Positions 24,479-33,629 of a stretch of DNA of 64,000 bases are shown one piece after another. Each line of letters starts with the position of its first letter. The stretch's first letter is position 1. The DNA comes from Psychrobacter sp. FDAARGOS_221 (GTDB lineage: Bacteria > Pseudomonadota > Gammaproteobacteria > Pseudomonadales > Moraxellaceae). The DNA is taken from assembly GCF_002313155.2 (NCBI RefSeq), contig NZ_NWFK02000001.1:2852001-2916000 (forward strand), given 5' to 3'. A program made the translations under genes and the position numbers. Below the pieces are notes generated by a model. It was not told where the DNA came from. It ran no database searches and was given only the letters and a program-made list of their open reading frames with translations.

Positions 24479-25054
24479 TTAACTTAGATGCAGTTTAAGA
24501 ATCTGCCAAAGCTCTTCATCGTTAGTAACAACATCTGCCAATGTATAATTATCCAGCACTTGCAAAAAGGCTTGAATAGCTTCGGCAAACACTGATTTTA
24601 AATGACAAGCAGGGGTAATAGAGCAGGACAAAACTGGTTTTGCTTCGGTTTTCCCTGTTTGTTGTTTTAATGGAATGGTTTCTTCTGGAATAGGCTTGGC
24701 TTTAGAGGTGTTAGACTTTGACGTTTGAGCCTTATTTTTGGCTGAATCATCATCTGAGCCATGAGGTGGCTGAAAGCAAGCGACCATATAAAAATCAGGC
24801 TCGGTATGACGAATCACATCACCCAAAACAATATCTTTTGGGTCTTTTGCCAATCGAATACCACCATTTTTGCCACGGATACTTTCAATATAACCAATTT
24901 GAGCTAACTGGTGTATGACCTTAGTCAAATGGCTTCTAGATATTTGATAGCTGTTGGCAATTTCAGTAATGGTGGCCAGTGTATCCTCATCAGCTCTAAC
25001 AGCCAAATACATTAATGTACGTAAGGCAAAGTCACTATAATTGGTGAGACGCAT
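24479..25054 (-). CDS. nsrR: Rrf2-family nitric-oxide-sensing repressor NsrR, with insertion
   Basis: NsrR is an iron-sulfur cluster repressor of nitric-oxide stress genes. The N-terminal winged helix reads MRLTNYSDFALRTLMYLAV and SYQISRSHLTKVIHQLAQIGYIESIRGKNGGIRLA. The start is the ATG at 25054, since the family begins at this Met. Three cluster Cys are present (Cys93, Cys144, Cys150 in SCSITPACHLK), but the first and second are separated by about 50 residues of Ser/Lys/Thr-rich sequence instead of a few. nnrS lies nearby with an NsrR-type box, supporting the assignment. Confidence 0.85.
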   Translation of the reverse strand: MRLTNYSDFALRTLMYLAVRADEDTLATITEIANSYQISRSHLTKVIHQLAQIGYIESIRGKNGGIRLAKDPKDIVLGDVIRHTEPDFYMVACFQPPHGSDDDSAKNKAQTSKSNTSKAKPIPEETIPLKQQTGKTEAKPVLSCSITPACHLKSVFAEAIQAFLQVLDNYTLADVVTNDEELWQILKLHLS

Positions 25055-25169
25055 AATATGTATTCCTTTTGGTAGAATAACGTAAGCTAATTCAGACACG
25101 TGTTTATTATACAATCGGTACTATTATAGCGAATCCTTTTATCACTCAACAAATAAATAAGCCGATATT

Positions 25170-25610
25170 ATGAATTATGTTTTAATTGTCCATTTATTAG
25201 CTGCCACGATTTGGACAGGTGGGCATCTAATTTTGGCATTCGCTATATTGCCTAAAATATTAGCAACTAAAGACGTTGCTGGACTTTTAGACTTTGAACA
25301 GACATTTGAAAAGGTTGGTATGCCAGCCTTGTTATTACAAATAGCAACTGGCTTGTGGATGTCCTATAAGATGCTACCCAGCGTAGGCGCTTGGTTTAGC
25401 CACGATAACGATATCAGTATATTAATTACTACCAAATTGATTTTATTATCTTTGACCTTGCTGATCGCATTACATGCGCGCTTTCGAGTAATTCCAACTT
25501 TATCCAAGCGCAGTCTTAACTTCTTTGCCTTGCATATCTTTGCGATAACGATAATAGGGGTGAGTTTTGTGATTGTGGGTTCGCTGTTTAGGACGGGACT
25601 GGGTGGTTAA
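25170..25610 (+). CDS. CopD-like four-helix membrane protein
   Basis: A 146-residue protein with about four transmembrane helices: VLIVHLLAATIWTGGHLILAFAILP, MPALLLQIATGLWMSY, ITTKLILLSLTLLIALHARF and FFALHIFAITIIGVSFVIVG. Membrane His residues and the WTGGH motif resemble CopD/YeiB-type and haem-binding four-helix proteins. It is transcribed divergently from nsrR, 115 bp away, so it may be part of the nitric-oxide response. Exact role unknown. Confidence 0.7.
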   Translation: MNYVLIVHLLAATIWTGGHLILAFAILPKILATKDVAGLLDFEQTFEKVGMPALLLQIATGLWMSYKMLPSVGAWFSHDNDISILITTKLILLSLTLLIALHARFRVIPTLSKRSLNFFALHIFAITIIGVSFVIVGSLFRTGLGG

Positions 25611-25736
25611 TATATTTAGCAGGATAACTTTGTCCAGCTAAGAAGCCGTTAATTTAAGCCAGTTTGTCTAACTACAACCAAACTGGCTTAAATCTAAGGT
25701 GTTTAATAATGAACTTAATTTAAATAAATAACAGGC

Positions 25737-26969
25737 TTAACCAAAAAGACCGTCGGTTCTAGGTTTGGCCAATATAGGTAAATAACTGACACAAAATAGT
25801 GTAAAACAAGCAATCCAAGCGGTTTGTGCAATCATTATCCAAGTCATATATTGATCAATTGCAATCAGCGGCATGACCACTCGAAATACAAAAGCAAGCA
25901 CCATAAGCACAAAGATAGCGGTCACCGTTGCAGGAGGAGCATGAATACTGCGACCTGTATGCCCCAGTGAGACTCTAGCCATCATGGCAACAGTCATTAG
26001 ACCAATACCGGATAACGCCAATGCATGTACTGGGATACTATGCGCAAAGTTCATCCAGGGTTGAATTGCAAATAAGACAAAGCTTAAGCACATACCTAAG
26101 AAGGCAATAAACAGTGACCACAGCAAGGGTTTTTGCCACAATTGAGGTTGATGCCAACCGGCTAATCTTACCCCATTAACTAAGGCCACCATAGTAGCGG
26201 TTATTGTGATTAGATAGGGGTTAGGATAAAACACATCGGCCAACATAAAGATTAAAAATGACAGTAAGCTGAGTGAATCAAGCAAATTACTGTTTTTAAC
26301 AGTGACCGGTTTATCGCTATCATGGCTTAAGCCACGTTCGATAAAAAACGGCACCACACGGCGACCAATGGTGAGCACGATGCCCATAATAAGATATAAG
26401 CCTAAATATACACCAATGCGCTGGTAATCTTGATCGGCACTAATAATACCCCAATAGCATAACGCATTACCGATGCTAAGCAAGACCAGCTTTGAGATGA
26501 TGCCCATTTGTTTGTATTGCTTGACTGCTATAACCGCATGAATGACTGCGCCTGCACTACATAACATAAACAATAAGTCAGCTAAGGCTGCCACTGCAAG
26601 CCATAGATCAAGACTACCAACACCTAAGCCAATAAGCATCCAACACATACGTGCCACTGCCCAAAATGCAAATATACCGGCCAATCGATAGCCATAAGGC
26701 ATCATCACGCCAGTCCATGTTTTGACCGCGGTTAATAAAAATCCGGCAACGATTGCCATTGCATAACCATAGAGCATCTCATGGGCATGCCAGTAAAATG
26801 GATTGATTTCGGTTGCGTTGAGTGCTGTTTTGCCAGTAAATACGAAACTCCACAGTAGCATGGTCACAATAGCAAACAGCGCACCACCGCTAAAAAAGAT
26901 GCGGAATCCTAAATTTAAAATAGGATGCGGTGCATGAGGCGGTTGACTTGGGGGTTGTATGTGAAGCAT
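25737..26969 (-). CDS. nnrS: NnrS family haem-copper membrane protein
   Basis: NnrS proteins are integral membrane haem/copper proteins that relieve nitric-oxide stress. The 410-residue sequence has about 12 helices and typical motifs: LNLGFRIFFSGGALFA, FYWHAHEMLYGYAMAIVAGFLLTAV, IPVHALALSGIGLMTVAMMARVSLGHTGR. An NsrR-like operator lies 44 bp upstream of the start, and nsrR is next but one. Control by NsrR is therefore likely. Confidence 0.92.
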   Translation of the reverse strand: MLHIQPPSQPPHAPHPILNLGFRIFFSGGALFAIVTMLLWSFVFTGKTALNATEINPFYWHAHEMLYGYAMAIVAGFLLTAVKTWTGVMMPYGYRLAGIFAFWAVARMCWMLIGLGVGSLDLWLAVAALADLLFMLCSAGAVIHAVIAVKQYKQMGIISKLVLLSIGNALCYWGIISADQDYQRIGVYLGLYLIMGIVLTIGRRVVPFFIERGLSHDSDKPVTVKNSNLLDSLSLLSFLIFMLADVFYPNPYLITITATMVALVNGVRLAGWHQPQLWQKPLLWSLFIAFLGMCLSFVLFAIQPWMNFAHSIPVHALALSGIGLMTVAMMARVSLGHTGRSIHAPPATVTAIFVLMVLAFVFRVVMPLIAIDQYMTWIMIAQTAWIACFTLFCVSYLPILAKPRTDGLFG

Positions 26970-27012
26970 AAACTACCTCGACATGGCATGGGCTTAGAAA
27001 AACAATGTTTAT

Positions 27013-27035
27013 AAGATATATTTTAAATGAATGTT
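27013..27035. promoter_or_regulatory. NsrR-type operator upstream of nnrS
   Basis: AAGATATATTTTAAATGAAT at 27013-27032 plus GTT agrees well with the published NsrR consensus, two AAGATGCATTT half-sites in inverted order around TTTAAA. It lies in the nnrS promoter region. Confidence 0.65.
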
Positions 27036-27217
27036 TTATTATAGTCTTTTATACGTGTTATTGATAGTAGGTTTTCACTTTGAGTGCGTTTATTACCAGA
27101 TGACTTACTAAATGCTTGTTACTGAAAGCTTCAATCTAAGATTAGGGTAGGGAGCAAGTAAGTTGCGAAATAATTTAAGCAGCTCGTAATGTAATGAATA
27201 GTTAAATTACAACGGGC
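27036..27217. other. Intergenic stretch without recognised features
   Basis: About 180 bp lie between the nnrS control region and the terminator of the candidate small RNA. I see no reading frame or clear signal here. Confidence 0.4.
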
Positions 27218-27385
27218 AAAAAAATACCCTCTACTAAAGCTAAGTGAGTAGAGGGTAGGAGAAACGGGGTGATTTATATTTATTATTATCTGTTATTCAT
27301 TATTTTTGCTCTGCAGTCGTCTGTTGATACATTTGAAGCTAAAAAATTAGGTCAATGAATAGGCCAAAACGACCAATGGAAACTG
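27218..27385 (-). ncRNA. Candidate Fur-regulated small RNA
   Basis: A textbook Rho-independent terminator on the minus strand has perfect 10-bp arms TACCCTCTAC/GTAGAGGGTA (27225-27234, 27248-27257) followed by seven T. It has no protein gene upstream of it on that strand. About 140 bp upstream is a promoter with -10 TATAAT (27392-27397) and -35 TTTACT (27415-27420), overlapped by a Fur-like box. The predicted transcript of ~165 nt contains CACCCCGTTTCTCCTACCC just before the terminator stem, a C/U-rich patch complementary to Shine-Dalgarno sequences, as in RyhB/NrrF-type RNAs. Existence and function are inferred. Confidence 0.55.
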
Positions 27386-27391
27386 CAGAAT

Positions 27392-27441
27392 ATTATAAAG
27401 AAACCGCCTTAAAAAGTAAATAATAATCGTTATCAATTATA
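27392..27441 (-). promoter_or_regulatory. Fur-like box and promoters for the candidate small RNA
   Basis: On the minus strand ATTGATAACGATTATTATT (27419-27437) contains GATAAC and GATTAT in tandem, like a Fur box. One promoter uses -35 TTTACT (27415-27420) and -10 TATAAT (27392-27397) with a 17-bp spacer. A second possible promoter has -35 TTGGGT (27458-27463) and -10 TATAAT (27436-27441) with 16 bp. Repressor bound at the box would block either. Confidence 0.5.
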
Positions 27442-27583
27442 CTGTATTATTAACACAACCCAAGTGTTTAAGCAAAAATATATCAGTAAGGAGTATTGCT
27501 GTGGACTAACTAAGCGGGCTTAAGGTAAGTGAGTCAAAGCTTGTTATAATATATGCAATCAACATAATTAAGTGAGAAGCGAC

Positions 27584-28393
27584 GTGTCACATGAACTAAA
27601 TTTAACCGATGAAGAGTTGCTGCGTTATTCACGCCAAATTCTACTGCCAAGTTGGGATTTGGAAGCGCAGCAGCGATTGAAATCGAGTCAAGTTGTTATC
27701 TTAGGCGCAGGCGGCCTTGGTTGCCCAGTTTCTGAGACCCTTGCTCGTGCAGGGGTAGGTGCCATTCATCTAATCGATGATGATCATATTGAAGCCAGTA
27801 ACTTACAGCGACAAACGTTATTTACCGCAGCAGATATTGGTAAAAATAAGGCCAAGACTGCATGCCAAGCGCTGCAAAAGATTAATCCACATGTGCAGCT
27901 AACCTATGCTGAGCAGCGTCTAACGGCAGATAATGCAGCAGAGATATTATTAGTGGCTCAAGCTCAGCAGTCATCTACGCCGTTTTTAATACTCGATTGC
28001 ACTGATAACTTTGCGGCACGCGAGCGGCTTAATGAGATAAGTGTTCAGTATCAGCTGCCCTTATTGTCAGCCTCTGCCATCGCTATGTCCGGACAGTTGG
28101 CTTTATATGAGCCTGCCAAGCAAAGTGGCTGCTACCACTGTGTGTTTGGAGACAGTATTGCAAGTGGCTCAGATGAGGCAGTCGAAGACACCCGTAACTG
28201 TAGTAATTCAGGAGTGCTGGCCAGTACCACTACGGTGATGGGTAATCTACAAGCCAATGCGGCATTGCAGTATTTGGGTTTGAGTATCAATCCGCTGGCA
28301 GGTCAGCTGTTAATATGGGATGGCCAACGTATGAGTCAGCATAAGCTGCGCTATCGCCAAGATAAGCAATGCCCGGTATGTGCTAACAGTTAG
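27584..28393 (+). CDS. moeB: ThiF/MoeB-family adenylyltransferase (HesA/MoeB)
   Basis: This enzyme adenylates the C-terminal Gly-Gly of a sulfur-carrier protein, MoaD for molybdenum-cofactor synthesis or ThiS. The nucleotide-binding motif GAGGLGCPVSETLARAGVG and IDDDHIEASNLQRQTLF are present. The Cys pairs CYHC and CPVC form the zinc site, and the loop DCTDNFAARERLNE is conserved. I prefer the GTG at 27584 (GAGAAG upstream) to the GTG at 27572. MoeB and ThiF cannot be separated with certainty. Confidence 0.85.
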   Translation: MSHELNLTDEELLRYSRQILLPSWDLEAQQRLKSSQVVILGAGGLGCPVSETLARAGVGAIHLIDDDHIEASNLQRQTLFTAADIGKNKAKTACQALQKINPHVQLTYAEQRLTADNAAEILLVAQAQQSSTPFLILDCTDNFAARERLNEISVQYQLPLLSASAIAMSGQLALYEPAKQSGCYHCVFGDSIASGSDEAVEDTRNCSNSGVLASTTTVMGNLQANAALQYLGLSINPLAGQLLIWDGQRMSQHKLRYRQDKQCPVCANS

Positions 28394-28467
28394 CTTATTG
28401 GTCTAAATAAGCTTTTAGATAAATCAGTGTTAGGGCTAGTATTAATAATCAATACTGCTAATCAGAC

Positions 28468-29766
28468 TTAGTAATCAATATAGTGTTTGACCAATGGGCT
28501 CAAATCAATCTCAACACCGAGGTTAACTAAGTTCCAATATTGACCTGACACCGTACGATCCACCATCATAGTGGTTGCTGAGGGCTGAAACTGTTTAAAG
28601 TACTTTAAGCCTTGCTTGGCCTGACTGATTGCTTGATGGTGTACATGACTGCTTGCAAAGTCGAAAGGGCCACTGTGATAAGGCTCAATCGATAGAGGGC
28701 TAAGTCCGATAGCAAGCCAATCCTGATAAAAGGAGCCTGGTATCAGCACATCATCTTCGCGGCGAATATCTAAAGCAACCAAGTCTTGTTCCAGTGCAGT
28801 GACGTCACCGCGTAGAGCATGCTTAGCAAAGCGTCTAAATAGCTGTATCTCATCGTGGCTATACGAGCGAATACCGCCAAAGTCATAAGCGATAACACTG
28901 CCGTCTTCACGAAATGCAAAGTTTCCTGGATGCGGGTCACAATGCATTCGGTACAGCTCAAATAACTGACCGGCACTAAAGTGAAACAGACGCGTGGCTA
29001 TTTTCTGTTTGATCTCATTGTCCCAAGTCGCTGCCACACTCAGTGGCGCGCCTAACTCTTCGGTTAAGGTTAAAATGCGACGAGTGGAGTGACTTTTGAT
29101 GACCTTGGGAATGATTAATCCCTCATCATCGGCGTGAAAGGCACCAAATATGGCTAAATTTTGAGCCTCTTTGACGTAATCTAATTCATCATGCAAGCTG
29201 TCACGAATCTCATTAAAGATATGATCTTGCAAATCACGACTCATGCTTAACACGCCTGTCATTTTTAATGCCAAACGCACTTGCTTTAGATCACTATCGC
29301 AGTTTTTATCCACATCTGGATACTGCACTTTGACTACGACCTGCTGACCGTCAGGCAAGGTCGCTTTGTGTACCTGTCCGATAGAAGCTGCTGCAAAGGG
29401 TTGCTCTTCAAACTGAGAGAACGCCTCATGCATTGGTTTTCCAAGTTCGCGCTCTACTTGAGCTTTAATTTGCGAGTAGGGCATGGCTGGCGCGTCATTT
29501 TGTAGCTTCTCCAAAGCGGCGGCCACTTCAGGGGGAAATACCTCTTTGTACTGCGAGGCAATCTGTCCAACCTTCATAACAGCACCCTTCATTTCCCCTA
29601 AAGTCTCAGCTATTTGAATGCCAACATCCTGCAGCATTTGTGAGCGCGCTTCGGTTCTTTTTTGCTCATCACTAGAGATATTTTTAAGGGAATTTTTTGC
29701 CGCTTTACCAGCGATGCTAGCCGTCATGCTGGCCAGTTTCATAAAACGTTTGCCGGAAGTTGCCAT
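28468..29766 (-). CDS. ABC1/AarF-family atypical kinase
   Basis: A 432-residue member of the UbiB/ABC1/ADCK superfamily. Diagnostic features are the KxGQ motif (MKVGQIASQ), the Ala-rich loop AAASIGQVHKA, the ATP-binding Lys in VVVKVQYP and the catalytic region HCDPHPGNF with YDFGG. It lacks the C-terminal transmembrane pair of UbiB, and a true ubiB is present at 43988, so this is a soluble paralogue. Its substrate is unknown. Confidence 0.85.
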   Translation of the reverse strand: MATSGKRFMKLASMTASIAGKAAKNSLKNISSDEQKRTEARSQMLQDVGIQIAETLGEMKGAVMKVGQIASQYKEVFPPEVAAALEKLQNDAPAMPYSQIKAQVERELGKPMHEAFSQFEEQPFAAASIGQVHKATLPDGQQVVVKVQYPDVDKNCDSDLKQVRLALKMTGVLSMSRDLQDHIFNEIRDSLHDELDYVKEAQNLAIFGAFHADDEGLIIPKVIKSHSTRRILTLTEELGAPLSVAATWDNEIKQKIATRLFHFSAGQLFELYRMHCDPHPGNFAFREDGSVIAYDFGGIRSYSHDEIQLFRRFAKHALRGDVTALEQDLVALDIRREDDVLIPGSFYQDWLAIGLSPLSIEPYHSGPFDFASSHVHHQAISQAKQGLKYFKQFQPSATTMMVDRTVSGQYWNLVNLGVEIDLSPLVKHYIDY

Positions 29767-29914
29767 AAGTACGATGCCTTAAATACAATACCTTAAAAAA
29801 GGAAATGGGTTAGAGTTTGCGATAGAGGGTGATGATCAAAATAAAACCACTAGTGGTTCAATGAGCTTAAGCTGTTTGTTGATAGTTGGTTTCTTTAATT
29901 TTTCTATAATTCGT

Positions 29915-30466
29915 TTATTTCGTTTCTTTATACTGAGCTAAGAAATAGTCTAACGCCATATCGTAGCCTAAGTGACCGAGACCACAAATAACACCTACCG
30001 CTTTGTCGCTAAAATAAGAGTGTGTACGAAATGGCTCACGGCTGTGTATGTTAGACAGATGCACTTCAATAAAAGGTTTTTCAGTCGCCAAAAGCGCATC
30101 ACGAATCGCTACCGAAGTGTGGGTAAAGGCAGCAGGATTGATAATCACCGCATCTACCATGTCGTTGTTAGCGTCAGTATTAGCATTACTGTCAGAATGA
30201 GAAAGGCTTTCGGCTGCTAATAAGCCATGATGTTGAATATAATCAACCAGTTGCCCTTCATGATTGGATTGTAAGCAAATCAGTTCAACTCCCTGAGCAT
30301 TGGCTGTTGCTTTTAAACGCTGTTCAATATCGTCGAGGGTTGTTGAGCCATAGATATGAGGCTCACGTTTGCCTAGTAAATTTAGATTGGGACCATTTAT
30401 CAATAAAATTCGGCGATAGCGATAGGTTGGATTGTTAGATGCTTGGCTCATGACAGATAAACTCAC
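29915..30466 (-). CDS. aroQ: Type II 3-dehydroquinate dehydratase
   Basis: Converts 3-dehydroquinate to 3-dehydroshikimate in the shikimate pathway. Motifs: [20 protein letters not shown] with the catalytic Tyr, [32 protein letters not shown] and [14 protein letters not shown] with the catalytic His. The protein is ~35 residues longer than usual: an N-terminal extension plus a Ser/Asn/Asp-rich insertion ([16 protein letters not shown]). The start may be GTG 30466 or ATG 30451. Confidence 0.94.
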   Translation of the reverse strand: MSLSVMSQASNNPTYRYRRILLINGPNLNLLGKREPHIYGSTTLDDIEQRLKATANAQGVELICLQSNHEGQLVDYIQHHGLLAAESLSHSDSNANTDANNDMVDAVIINPAAFTHTSVAIRDALLATEKPFIEVHLSNIHSREPFRTHSYFSDKAVGVICGLGHLGYDMALDYFLAQYKETK

Positions 30467-30829
30467 AGGTGATTTATGGATAATTATAACATTACCTTAG
30501 TGCTGACAAATAGGGATACAGGGCGTTCGTTTTAATTGGTTTTTATCTGTTGCCATTAAAAATTTGACAAAATATTAGCTTTTGAGTGTGAAAGTTATGT
30601 TAAAACACTTTGTCTAAATAAAATGACATGCTATGATTAGTTTTAGATAACAAACGTGTCTGTAGTGTTACTATATCTGTTATTGTAAGTGTATAGCATA
30701 ACAGGTAGGCTTGTTATTAAGTGGCATGTTGCCACTTTTGCACCCAGTATTAGCATGACAGGCTATAGCTTAAATGCTTTAATTGGGGTTAAATTGAAGT
30801 TTTGTTAATTAAGTTTTAGGAAGTAAATT
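30467..30829. other. Divergent promoter region and leader of the second cold-shock gene
   Basis: About 360 bp lie between aroQ and the cold-shock gene, without a supportable frame. The part next to 30830 likely contains a long untranslated leader. Confidence 0.35.
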
Positions 30830-31045
30830 ATGTCAGCTCGTGAGCAAGGTACTGTTAAGTGGTTCAATGATGCCAAAGGATTTGGTTTTATTCAGCGTGA
30901 AAGTGGCGAAGATATCTTCGTTCATTTCCGTGCGATTCAAGGCGATGGTTATCGTTCGCTACAAGACGGCCAAAAAGTTGAGTTCGTCGTTACTGAAGGT
31001 GAAAAAGGCTTGCAAGCTGAAGAAGTTACTAAAGTAGACGAATAA
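30830..31045 (+). CDS. Cold-shock protein CspA family (second copy)
   Basis: This 71-residue OB-fold protein has KGFGFIQRE (RNP1) and IFVHFRAIQ (RNP2). TAGGAAGT lies upstream of the ATG. It differs from the first copy at 22230 in its acidic C terminus (EEVTKVDE). A strong terminator follows, then a DEAD-box helicase gene; both fit cold-related RNA metabolism. Confidence 0.94.
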   Translation: MSAREQGTVKWFNDAKGFGFIQRESGEDIFVHFRAIQGDGYRSLQDGQKVEFVVTEGEKGLQAEEVTKVDE

Positions 31046-31122
31046 TTCAAAACGCATAATATGCGGATAAGCAGTTAGTTGTGGTTTAACCAACGTTGAA
31101 CCACTTCTGATTGGTTATTATT

Positions 31123-31186
31123 AAAAGCCAACCAGCAACATAAATAGCATTCCAGTCTATTTACAATTGCTGCGTTGGCTTTTTTT
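31123..31186 (+). terminator. Terminator after the second cold-shock gene
   Basis: AAAAGCCAACCAGCAA (31123-31138) pairs with TTGCTGCGTTGGCTTTT (31167-31183), followed by a T-run and an imperfect TTTA repeat. The rest of the gap to 31470 holds no gene; a shorter hairpin GTGGTT...AACCAC lies near 31080-31104. Confidence 0.8.
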
Positions 31187-31470
31187 ATTTATCTATTTAT
31201 TTATTTATTATCCATTCACTTACTAATTTATTTATCAATATACATTTTCCCTCTGTGCAGCAAATATCCTCTCAATGACCTATAATGAATAATGGCCTAT
31301 AATAGGGTATCCATTCAATTGAGTGACTAATAAAAAATAACGGTCTAAACAATAGGTTAAACAATAACATAAGCTAATAATAAAGATAAAACAATGTATT
31401 AATCTATCAGCTCATTGAAGCCAAAAACAATTAACCAATAACACAATTTGATCAAAATTAAGGAAGTTTA

Positions 31471-32622
31471 ATGGACGGATTTATCAAATTTAGTGACTTG
31501 CCGCTAAGTAATAGTATTTTGTTGTCCGTAAGCGACCTAGGGTTTACTCAGCTTACGCCCATTCAAGCTCAAATTCTACCCTATACTTTAGCAGGACAAG
31601 ACGCCATTGGGCAGGCTCAGACCGGTACCGGTAAGACAGCCACATTCTTAATTACCATCATCGAAGCGCTGCTAAAGCGTCCGTTTAAAGAAGATGAAGC
31701 GCGTTATGTGGGTGAGCCAAGAGCTTTAATTTTGGCGCCAACCCGTGAGCTTGCCAATCAAATCTTTGAAGATGCCATTGCGTTGACCAAGCATACCGAT
31801 TTACACAGCGTATGTGTGATGGGCGGGGTCGATTATGACTTGCAAACCGCTGAGCTAGATAAAGCCTTTACCGATATTTTAATTGCTACTCCAGGTCGAT
31901 TAATTGATTTGGTTCATAAGGGCCATGTATTTTTAGACCGGGTTGAGGCGTTTGTGTTGGATGAAGCAGACCGTATGTTGGATATGGGTTTTATACCAGA
32001 TATTAAACGTATCATGCGTTATATGCCGGCCAATACAGACAGACAAAGTTTGTTATTTTCGGCGACCTTTAACCAAGACGTGATGAATTTAGCCTATCAG
32101 TGGTTACTTAACCCTGTCTTTGTCGAAATTGAACCTGAGCATAAGACCAGTGACTTGGTTGAACAGCATTTTTACTTGTTGACAGAGGCGGATAAGTATC
32201 AAGCACTAAGCGAGATTTTAAATCAGCCAGACAGCCAAAAAGTGATTGTTTTTGCCAACCGTAAAGATCAAGTCAAGCGTTTGTACAATCGTCTAGGTAG
32301 CGAGTTTAATGTGGTGATGCTTTCTGGTGATGTTGATCAGAGCAAGCGAGAGCGTTATTTAGAGAAGTTCAAAAACGGTAATGCCAAAGTACTGGTAGCT
32401 ACTGATGTGGCAGGTAGAGGGATTCATGTTGATGAGGTCAGTCATGTCGTTAACTATACGCTACCCGATCAAGCCGATGACTATGTACACCGAATTGGAC
32501 GTACTGGGCGAGCAGGTCAAAAAGGCATCAGTATCAGCTTTGTGAGTGAAGATGATGCCTTTAATTTACCTGCGATTGAAGCGCATTTAGATACCAAGCT
32601 CAAACTTGAGCAGTGGGGCTAG
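31471..32622 (+). CDS. rhlB: DEAD-box RNA helicase, RhlB-like
   Basis: An ATP-dependent RNA helicase of 383 residues. Motifs in order: Q motif (FTQLTPIQAQ), I (AQTGTGKT), Ia (PTRELANQ), Ib (TPGRL), II (DEAD), III (SAT), IV (VIVFANRK), V (ATDVAGRGIH), VI (HRIGRTGRAG). It lacks a long basic tail, so it fits the short RhlB type associated with RNA decay. AAGGAAG lies upstream of the ATG. The rhlB name is by likeness. Confidence 0.88.
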   Translation: MDGFIKFSDLPLSNSILLSVSDLGFTQLTPIQAQILPYTLAGQDAIGQAQTGTGKTATFLITIIEALLKRPFKEDEARYVGEPRALILAPTRELANQIFEDAIALTKHTDLHSVCVMGGVDYDLQTAELDKAFTDILIATPGRLIDLVHKGHVFLDRVEAFVLDEADRMLDMGFIPDIKRIMRYMPANTDRQSLLFSATFNQDVMNLAYQWLLNPVFVEIEPEHKTSDLVEQHFYLLTEADKYQALSEILNQPDSQKVIVFANRKDQVKRLYNRLGSEFNVVMLSGDVDQSKRERYLEKFKNGNAKVLVATDVAGRGIHVDEVSHVVNYTLPDQADDYVHRIGRTGRAGQKGISISFVSEDDAFNLPAIEAHLDTKLKLEQWG

Positions 32623-32688
32623 TGGATATTGATGTTATTCATTCACTATTAAGCAGTAAAATCTAACTGTCTACAATAGCCAGCTTCA

Positions 32689-33570
32689 TTATTGTGAAGC
32701 TGGTGCAGGATGATGCTGATGTTCACTCATCTCCATCTCGGCCATGTCTGAAGCTGGCATGGTGTGATTGGTATGTTCATTCATATTGTGTTGGTTCATA
32801 CTGTTTTCGTTCATAACAGTATCAGATGTCATATGCTGTTGGCTGTGAGTCGTATGAGCGGCATGTTCAGCATGTCCGCCGTGAGCACCATGACCTCCAG
32901 AATGCTTCATTGCAAGCGGTAAAAAGATAACGGCAAGCCCAGATAGCATCATAATTATTCCGTTTAGCTGACGTAAACGAAAGCGCCCAATCTGCTTATG
33001 TAACCAGCCAACCGTTTCTTGAGTGGCAACTAACATAGGCACTGTACCCAGGCCAAAAGCAAACATAATCATAGCGGCTGACACCACATCATTGCCAACA
33101 GCGGCCATTAATAGAGCGCCGTATACTAAGCCGCAAGGTAAAAAGCCCCATAATAAACCGGCAGCCAATGCCCGCGGAAAAGTGGTTATTGGGAACACTT
33201 TTTGACGTAGTGGTGATAGCTTTTTCCACATGCCCATCCCGACCTTTTCTAGCTTTGCTAAAAAGGGCAGTCCCAGCATATTTAAACCAATAAATATCAA
33301 TACCGCACCAAGTAATATTCTTGGCAAGCTGTTGCCAACCATGATTGGTGCCAGAACCGATGTGCCAATAATGCCCGCCACGATTCCCAACAACGAATAA
33401 CTTAACAAACGGCCAAAGTGATAAGTGGCCACCAGCGCACGCTTCTTAGCAGCGCTGAGATTCTGCATCGACAATCCAAATGCAGTAACCAGTCCGCCAC
33501 ACATACCCAAACAATGTGGAGAACCAAAGAAGCCCATGGCAAAGCCGGCAACAAGTAACGCAGTGTTCAT
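32689..33570 (-). CDS. TauE/SafE-like membrane protein of cbb3-oxidase assembly, His-rich tail
   Basis: This 293-residue protein begins with the signature MGFFGSPHCLGMCGGLV of COG2836 proteins found beside ccoS, thought to handle copper for cbb3 oxidase. It has about six helices and a C-terminal tail very rich in His and Met (GGHGAHGGHAEHAAH and MSEHQHHPAP), likely metal binding. ccoS is 59 bp upstream on the same strand. Confidence 0.83.
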   Translation of the reverse strand: MNTALLVAGFAMGFFGSPHCLGMCGGLVTAFGLSMQNLSAAKKRALVATYHFGRLLSYSLLGIVAGIIGTSVLAPIMVGNSLPRILLGAVLIFIGLNMLGLPFLAKLEKVGMGMWKKLSPLRQKVFPITTFPRALAAGLLWGFLPCGLVYGALLMAAVGNDVVSAAMIMFAFGLGTVPMLVATQETVGWLHKQIGRFRLRQLNGIIMMLSGLAVIFLPLAMKHSGGHGAHGGHAEHAAHTTHSQQHMTSDTVMNENSMNQHNMNEHTNHTMPASDMAEMEMSEHQHHPAPASQ

Positions 33571-33629
33571 AAGCTGAGTCCAAAAATCAAAATATTATTA
33601 ATATGCTATTACTTTAGATCTATAAAAAG

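Noticed and set aside
31181..31210. TTTA tetranucleotide repeat as a phase-variation tract
   Set aside because: It is short, imperfect, downstream of a terminator and not within or before a coding start at promoter distance.
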